Assembly (NCBI GenBank): GCA_019311105.1
Contig: JAFDDA010000026.1
Span: 1-64,000 of the forward strand
Source: Deltaproteobacteria bacterium
GTDB taxonomy: Bacteria > Myxococcota_A > UBA9160 > JAFDDA01
Direction: 5' to 3'
DNA: 64,000 bases
The notes under the pieces are model-generated. The model was not told where the DNA came from and made no database searches. It saw only the letters and a list, made by a program, of their open reading frames with translations. Position 1 is the stretch's first letter. Each line of letters starts with the position of its first letter. Below are positions 59,228 to 64,000 of this stretch, in pieces. Both the position numbers and the translations under genes were made by a program.

Positions 59228-60118
59228 ATGGGCATTCTGGACGGCAAAGCCGCAGTGGTCACCGGCGGCGGGCGCGGCATCGGCCGCGGGCACTGCATCC
59301 ACCTGGCGGCCCAGGGCGCCTCGGTCATCGTGAACGACATCGACCCGGACGAGGCCGGCAAGGTCGTCCAGGAGATCTCCGACGCCGGCGGCAAGGCCCA
59401 GGCCAACAACGACGACATCGGCTCGCGCGAAGGCGCCGCCGCCCTCGTCCAACAATGCGCCGACGCCTTCGGTGGCATCCACGCCCTCGTGAACAACGCC
59501 GGCAACGTAAAGGACCGCACGTTCCTCAAGATGACCGACGACGAGTTCGACTCCGTCCTGCGCGTCCACGTGAAGGGCACCTTCATGTGCAGCCAGGAGG
59601 CGGCGCTCCGCATGAAGGAGCAGGGCACGGGCGGCTCCATCGTGAACACGGTGTCTGCCGCGCACTTCGGCAACTTCGGTCAGACAAACTACGCGGGCAG
59701 CAAGGGCGCCATCGCTTCGATGACCTACACTTGGGCGCTCGAGCTCGCGCGCGCGGGCATCCGCGTGAACGCCATCAGCCCGGCGGGCACGACGCGCATG
59801 TCGGCCACGGCGAAGATCGGCGGCAAGGTCGTCGACCTCCCCTTCATCGACCCGACGTTGAACGGCCCGTTCGTGGCCTTCCTGTGCAGCGACGAAGCCA
59901 GCTACGTGACGGGCCAGATCTTCGGCACCGGCGCCGAGCGCATCACCATGCTCGAGCAGCCCAAGTACGGCACCCAGATGCTGAAGCCCGGCGGCTGGCA
60001 GGTGGAAGACATCCTCGAGCACTTCCCGAAGAACCTCGGCAAGCAGCTCGAGAACTTCGGCCTGATGAAGACGCCCTACCCCTTCTACGACGGCGTCCCG
60101 CCGAAGCCGAAGGCGTAG
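59228..60118 (+). CDS. SDR, 3-hydroxyacyl-CoA dehydrogenase-like (MFE-2 type)
   Basis: 296 residues. It has the TGGGRGIGRGH cofactor loop near residue 12, NNAGNVKD near 92 and the catalytic region SAAHFGNFGQTNYAGSKGA near 145-163. The acidic NDIDPDE after strand 2 indicates NAD. The C-terminal part is longer than in minimal SDRs (QVEDILEHFPKNLGKQLEN) and resembles the dehydrogenase unit of peroxisomal multifunctional enzyme 2, which oxidises (3R)-hydroxyacyl-CoAs. It is the first gene of a plus-strand operon with an HMG-CoA-synthase-like fusion, a thiolase and two crotonases. ATG 59228 has GGAGCG upstream. Confidence 0.88.
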   Translation: MGILDGKAAVVTGGGRGIGRGHCIHLAAQGASVIVNDIDPDEAGKVVQEISDAGGKAQANNDDIGSREGAAALVQQCADAFGGIHALVNNAGNVKDRTFLKMTDDEFDSVLRVHVKGTFMCSQEAALRMKEQGTGGSIVNTVSAAHFGNFGQTNYAGSKGAIASMTYTWALELARAGIRVNAISPAGTTRMSATAKIGGKVVDLPFIDPTLNGPFVAFLCSDEASYVTGQIFGTGAERITMLEQPKYGTQMLKPGGWQVEDILEHFPKNLGKQLENFGLMKTPYPFYDGVPPKPKA

Positions 60119-60120
60119 GC

Positions 60121-61536
60121 ATGGCGGGGATCGCGTCCTACGGCGCCTATGTCCCGCCCACGCGCCTGCCGCTTTCGGCCATCGGCGGGCGGCCGGCGAA
60201 GGAAGGCGGCCCGGAAAAGGCCGTCGCGTGGAATGACGAAGACGCCGTGACCATGGCGGTGAGCGCTGCGCTGAACTGCCTGCGCGGCCTCGACCGCAGC
60301 AAGATCGACGGCGTGATCTTCGCGAGCACGAGTTATCCCTTCCAGGAGAAGCAGGGCGCGGCGCTGATCGCAAAGGCCCTCGACCTCGGGCGCGACGTGC
60401 GAACCGCAGACCAGAGCGGCTCGCTACGCGCGGGCACCACCGCTCTGCGCGCGGCCCTCGATGCCGTGCGGGCCGGCTCCTCAAAGAACGTGCTCGTCGT
60501 AGCCAGCGACTGCCGGATGGCGGCGCCGGGCTCTCCGCTCGAGGCGAACCTCGGCGACGGGGCGGCGGCCTTTCTCGTCTCTGCCGAGAACCCGATCGCC
60601 ACGATCGACGGCGGCCATGCCGTGGCCGACGAGATCGTCGACGTCTGGCGCACGCGCCAGGACACCTTCGTCCACAGCTGGGAAGAACGCTTCGTCGTCC
60701 AGGAGGGCTACGTCCCGAATCTCTCGGATGTGGTCTCGGGCCTCTTCGAAAAGCTCGGCGCGCAGACCAGCGACTTCGCGAAGGTCTGCCTCTACGCGCC
60801 GGATCGGCGCAGCCACGGCACGGTGGCGCGAAAGCTCGGACTCGAAGCCGAGCAGACCCAGGACCCGCTGATCGGCCGGCTCGGCAACGCCGGCTGCGCC
60901 TTCGCCCCCTTGCTGCTGGCCGCCGCCCTCGAGAGTGCCGCCGAAGGAGACCGCCTGCTCGTCGCGAGCTACGGCGATGGCGCGGAAGCTCTGGCCTTCA
61001 CGGCGACGGAGCACGTGGCGAAGCTCGAGCCGCGCCGCGGCGTCTCGTGGCACCTCGCGCGGCGCTTCGCGATCCCGAACTACGACATGTATCTGAAGGC
61101 GCGGAACCTGCAGGTCACCGAGTGGGAGAGCGCCGCCGGCCCGGGCCTCTCCGCCACGATCCACCACCGCGAGCGCGACGAAGACCTCGCTCTGATCGGA
61201 CAGAAGTGCAACGCCTGCGGTGCGGTGCAGTTCCCGAACCAGCGCGTGTGCGAGACCTGTTTCGCAAAGGACGACTTCGAGAAGGCGCGGCTCTCGGACC
61301 GGATCGGGAAGGTCGTGACCTACACCTTCGACTTCTTCTTCCCGACGCCGGACCCGCCCACCATCGTCACCGTGACCGAGGTCGACGGCGCCCGCATCCA
61401 CATCCAGCTCGTCGAGACGAAAGCCGAGTTCGTGAAGCCCGGAATGCCGGTCGAGTTCTCGTTCCGGCGGATCCACATGGCAGGCGGGCGACCCAACTAC
61501 TACTGGAAGGCCACCCCGGCAGAGGAGAGCGCATGA
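60121..61536 (+). CDS. HMG-CoA-synthase-like (thiolase fold) protein fused to a DUF35 domain, lacking the catalytic Cys
   Basis: 471 residues. The N-terminal 330 residues resemble HMG-CoA-synthase-type or KAS-III-type proteins (IASYGAYVPPTRLPLSAIG, DRSKIDGVIFAS, GRLGNAGCAFAPLLLAAAL). At the nucleophile position (normally ACxAGT) the sequence is GSLRAGTTAL, with no Cys. The C-terminal part is a DUF35 domain with an intact zinc ribbon (KCNACGAVQFPNQRVCETC near residue 362) and an OB-fold. Such fusions accompany lipid-transfer thiolases and probably load or hold acyl-CoA for the thiolase encoded next (ATGA overlap). Confidence 0.85.
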   Translation: MAGIASYGAYVPPTRLPLSAIGGRPAKEGGPEKAVAWNDEDAVTMAVSAALNCLRGLDRSKIDGVIFASTSYPFQEKQGAALIAKALDLGRDVRTADQSGSLRAGTTALRAALDAVRAGSSKNVLVVASDCRMAAPGSPLEANLGDGAAAFLVSAENPIATIDGGHAVADEIVDVWRTRQDTFVHSWEERFVVQEGYVPNLSDVVSGLFEKLGAQTSDFAKVCLYAPDRRSHGTVARKLGLEAEQTQDPLIGRLGNAGCAFAPLLLAAALESAAEGDRLLVASYGDGAEALAFTATEHVAKLEPRRGVSWHLARRFAIPNYDMYLKARNLQVTEWESAAGPGLSATIHHRERDEDLALIGQKCNACGAVQFPNQRVCETCFAKDDFEKARLSDRIGKVVTYTFDFFFPTPDPPTIVTVTEVDGARIHIQLVETKAEFVKPGMPVEFSFRRIHMAGGRPNYYWKATPAEESA

Positions 61537-62717
61537 GCGCACCGAGCTCGGCGAGCAGAAAGCGAGGCATTCGCGACCAGGTCGCCATCGTGGGCGTCGG
61601 GTGTTGCCAGTTCGGCGAGAACTGGGATCAGTCGCCCTCGGACATGATCGTCGACGCGGCCTACGAGGCCTACGCCGACGCGGGCATCGACGCGCCACAG
61701 GAGCGGATCGAAGCGGTCTTCACCGGCTCGGTCTACTCCCAGAAGGGCCCGCACGAGTGCAGCGACGCGCTCAAGATGTTCCACAAGCCCGTCAGCATGG
61801 TGTCGAACTACTGCGCCACGGGCACCGACGCCTTCCGCTACGGCGCCATGGCCATCGCCTCGGGGATGCACGACGTGGTGCTGGTGGTCGGCTACGACAA
61901 GCCGAAGGATCGCGGCGTCTCGGGCCCGACCGTCATGATGGACGGCGTGCGCGACCTGCCGAAGACGCCGGCCGGCTGGTTCGCCCTGTGCGCCGCAACC
62001 TACTTCGAGAAGTACGGCGCCAGCCGCGACGACCTCGCGAAGATCGCCATCAAGAATCACCACAACGGGACGCTGGCCCCGAAGTCGTTCCTGAAGCGCG
62101 AGATCACCCTCGAGGACTACAAGAAGGCGCGCATCATCTCCTGGCCCTTCGGGCTCTACGACTCGGCCGCCCAGACCGACGGCGCGGCCGCCGCGATCCT
62201 GTGCCGTGCCGACCTGGCGAAGAGCTTCCGCGACGACGCGGTGCTGGTGAAGGCCGTGTCGATCCAGTCCGGCCCGAACCCCCAGAAGGATCCGACCAAC
62301 GACTTTCTCTCCTGGAAACCCACGGGTTGGGCCGCCACCGATGCCTACGCCCAGGCCGGGATCGAGGACCCGCGCGCCCAGATCGGCGTCGCCCAGGTCC
62401 ACGACTGCTTCTCCCTGACGGAACTCCTGACCTACGAAGACCTCGGCTTCTGCGAGAAGGGCTCCGCCAAGGAGCACATCGCCTCGGGCGACTTCGAACT
62501 CGACGGCGAGCTGCCCGTGAACACCGACGGGGGCCTCAAGACCTTCGGCCACCCGACCGGCGCCACGGGCGTGCGCATGATCTACGAAAACGTCCTCCAG
62601 CTTCAGGGCCGCGCGGGCCCGCGCCAGGTGAAGGGCGCGGAGGGAAAGCTCGCGCTGTCGCACAACATCGGCGGCCACCCGACGGCGTGCGGCATCGCCG
62701 TCCTCGGGCGGGAGTAG
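61533..62717 (+). CDS. SCP-x-type thiolase with intact catalytic residues
   Basis: 394 residues. Unlike the two Ltp2-like proteins in the window, this one keeps thiolase chemistry. The nucleophile Cys is in SNYCATGTDAFRYG near residue 90, His in QVHDCFSLTELLTYEDLGFC near 290, and the glycine/His loops are FGHPTGATGVRM and GGHPTACGIAVLG at the end. It would cleave a 3-oxoacyl-CoA, the product of the SDR two genes upstream. Its start overlaps the fusion protein's stop (ATGA), and the crotonase follows after 4 bases. Confidence 0.92.
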   Translation: MSAPSSASRKRGIRDQVAIVGVGCCQFGENWDQSPSDMIVDAAYEAYADAGIDAPQERIEAVFTGSVYSQKGPHECSDALKMFHKPVSMVSNYCATGTDAFRYGAMAIASGMHDVVLVVGYDKPKDRGVSGPTVMMDGVRDLPKTPAGWFALCAATYFEKYGASRDDLAKIAIKNHHNGTLAPKSFLKREITLEDYKKARIISWPFGLYDSAAQTDGAAAAILCRADLAKSFRDDAVLVKAVSIQSGPNPQKDPTNDFLSWKPTGWAATDAYAQAGIEDPRAQIGVAQVHDCFSLTELLTYEDLGFCEKGSAKEHIASGDFELDGELPVNTDGGLKTFGHPTGATGVRMIYENVLQLQGRAGPRQVKGAEGKLALSHNIGGHPTACGIAVLGRE

Positions 62718-62721
62718 GCGG

Positions 62722-63525
62722 ATGGAGTTCGAGACGCTGCTCTATGACGTCGTCGACGGCGTCGCCACCATCACGCTGAACCGCCCCAAGCGACACAACG
62801 CGTTCAACCTCACGATGGCGAACGAGCTGAAGCAGGCGTGGGACGCCGTGAACACCGATGGCGACGTGGTCTGCGCCATCGTGACCGGCGCGGGCGAAAA
62901 GGCATTCTGCACAGGCATGGACGTGGCGGATGTCGCCTCGGGCGACGCCCCGAAGGAGACGGCCGGCCAGTCGCGCAAGGACGCACCCTGGTTCCAACTC
63001 ACCGCAATCCAGAACAAGGTCTGGAAGCCGGTGATCACGGCGGTGAACGGCATGTGCTGCGGGGGCGGCCTCCACTTCATCGCCGACAGCGACCTGATCC
63101 TCGCCGCCGACAACGCCAGCTTCTTCGACACCCACGTGAAGGTGGGCCTGATCGCGGGCCTCGAGCCCGTGGGCCTTGCACGGCGCATCCCGCTGGAGGC
63201 GGTGTTGCGCATGGCCTTCCTCGGCGGCTCGGAACGCCTGGGGGCCGCGGAAGCGAAGACCCTGGGCCTCGTCGGTGAGGTGCTGCCGGCGGCCGAGTTG
63301 CTGCCGCGCGCGCGCGAGCTCGCCGGAAAGATCGCGCAGCACTCGCCCACAGCCCTGGCGCGCAGCAAGCAGTGCATCTGGGAGAGCCTCGACGCGGGCC
63401 TCGACCAGGCCCTCGGAGACACTTGGGACGCCATCGTCGAGCACAGCGCGTGCCCCGACCTCGAGGAAGGCTCGAAGGCCTTCGTCGAAAAGCGCAAGCC
63501 TCGCTGGGTCCCGTACACGGGCTAG
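62722..63525 (+). CDS. Crotonase family protein (DTHVKVGL subgroup), atypical active site
   Basis: 267 residues. FCTGMDVADV near residue 62 and the C-terminal FVEKRKPRWVPYTG mark the crotonase fold. Both hydratase glutamate positions are altered: GGGLHFIADSD has His, and FFDTHVKVGLIAGLEPVGL has His. The FDTHVKVGL form defines a recognisable group that is usually annotated enoyl-CoA hydratase but may do other crotonase chemistry (hydrolysis or C-C cleavage). It is the fourth gene of the operon starting at 59228. ATG 62722. Confidence 0.88.
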   Translation: MEFETLLYDVVDGVATITLNRPKRHNAFNLTMANELKQAWDAVNTDGDVVCAIVTGAGEKAFCTGMDVADVASGDAPKETAGQSRKDAPWFQLTAIQNKVWKPVITAVNGMCCGGGLHFIADSDLILAADNASFFDTHVKVGLIAGLEPVGLARRIPLEAVLRMAFLGGSERLGAAEAKTLGLVGEVLPAAELLPRARELAGKIAQHSPTALARSKQCIWESLDAGLDQALGDTWDAIVEHSACPDLEEGSKAFVEKRKPRWVPYTG

Positions 63526-63533
63526 GAGTCGCC

Positions 63534-64000
63534 ATGTACGAAAACGTTCTCTTCGACGTCGCCGACGGCGTCGCCACCATCACGCTGAACCGCCCGGACA
63601 AGCTCAACGCCTACACCACCGAGATGGGCGACGAGGTCTACGACGCATTCCAGAAGGTGCGCGACGACGACGCCGTGCGTTCGGTGATCCTGACGGGCGC
63701 GGGCCGCGGCTTCTGCGCAGGGGTCGACCTCGAGCATCTGAAGGCACACCAGGCGGGCGCCAACGCCTCGAAGGGGCCGAAGCTCGGCGAGGAGGCCTTC
63801 CTCCGAAAGCTGCCCCTCGAACTCCTCGAGTTCCCCAAGCCGGTGATCGCCGCCGTGAATGGCCACGCCATCGGCGTCGGCATCACGATGATCCTGCCTT
63901 GCGACCTGCGCATCGCCGCAGCCGGGGTCAAGATGGGCGTGACCTTCGTGCGCCTCGGCATCCTCCCGGGGCTCGGCAGCACGCACCTGCTCCCGCGACT
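63534..64000 (+). CDS. Crotonase family protein, cut by the window edge
   Basis: The first 155 residues are visible: VADGVATITLNRPDKLNAY, GRGFCAGVDLEHL, the CoA-binding VNGHAIGVGITMILPCDLRIA and FVRLGILPGLGSTHLLPRL. The first catalytic Glu position is Thr and the second is Val (TFVRLG). It lies 8 bases after the preceding crotonase, with AGGAG upstream of ATG 63534, so it belongs to the same operon. The remainder, including the C-terminal helices, lies beyond the window. Confidence 0.85.
   Translation, partial: MYENVLFDVADGVATITLNRPDKLNAYTTEMGDEVYDAFQKVRDDDAVRSVILTGAGRGFCAGVDLEHLKAHQAGANASKGPKLGEEAFLRKLPLELLEFPKPVIAAVNGHAIGVGITMILPCDLRIAAAGVKMGVTFVRLGILPGLGSTHLLPR

Overview
The window is GC-rich, densely packed bacterial DNA with no rRNA, tRNA, CRISPR array or insertion sequence that I could see. 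It holds about 60 genes, and no gap between them exceeds about 225 bases. Lipoprotein signals, a COQ4-type ubiquinone-biosynthesis protein and a CNNM/CorC-type membrane protein point to an aerobic Gram-negative bacterium. The gene mix (many acyl-CoA dehydrogenases, crotonases, DUF35/lipid-transfer-type thiolases, MaoC pairs, P450s, LLM flavin oxidoreductases and TetR regulators) resembles uncultured Myxococcota or Binatota-like 'deltaproteobacterial' genomes. That placement is an inference from gene content, not a measured relationship.

Layout. 1-8054 (minus): a tightly overlapped acyl-CoA catabolic operon led by a TetR gene: acyl-CoA dehydrogenase, a disrupted lipid-transfer-type thiolase/aldolase, its DUF35 partner, enoyl-CoA hydratase, citryl-CoA lyase-like protein, acyl-CoA ligase and two zinc alcohol dehydrogenases. 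8162-11392 (plus, divergent): amidohydrolase, thioesterase, crotonase, acyl-CoA dehydrogenase. 11461-13460: a broken sulfotransferase and an FkbM methyltransferase. 13658-17759: TetR/P450 divergent pair, SnoaL-like protein, DUF3703, COQ4, SRPBCC. 17756-25051 (minus): acyl-CoA ligase, DUF1214, two acyl-CoA dehydrogenases, a MaoC heterodimer, CaiB-type CoA transferase. 25199-36607: glycosyltransferase, two sulfatase-family proteins, acyl-CoA dehydrogenase, formaldehyde-activating enzyme, SDR, two secreted proteins and an alkylsulfatase. 36624-43632: crotonase, gene remnants, isochorismatase-like protein, NUDIX, GST, TetR-P450 and a second DUF35/lipid-transfer aldolase pair. 43758-53953: CNNM protein, nitronate monooxygenase-like enzyme, phosphotransferase, kinase-like lipoprotein, giant indolepyruvate oxidoreductase, two LLM oxidoreductases. 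54067-64000: a paired acyl-CoA dehydrogenase, glycosyltransferase/methyltransferase genes, then SDR, HMG-CoA-synthase-like/DUF35 fusion, thiolase and two crotonases.

Together the genes look like several parallel beta-oxidation modules for large or branched acyl-CoAs such as steroid or isoprenoid side chains. Supporting this are a MaoC pair with one active site, a paired acyl-CoA dehydrogenase, two DUF35 plus Ltp2-like pairs with two tyrosines spaced as in steroid aldolases, and two intergenic sites matching the KstR operator pattern TnnAACnnGTTnnA. A second theme is sulfate esters: a sulfotransferase, two sulfatase-fold proteins and an alkylsulfatase within 25 kb.

The most unusual feature is a set of genes that keep recognisable ends but have lost internal sequence: the thiolase at 5163-6240, the sulfotransferase at 11461-12622, a crotonase remnant at 36624-36743, an SDR remnant at 37676-37834 and perhaps a ligase remnant at 33102-33155. 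They may be real gene decay or assembly artefacts; read mapping would decide.
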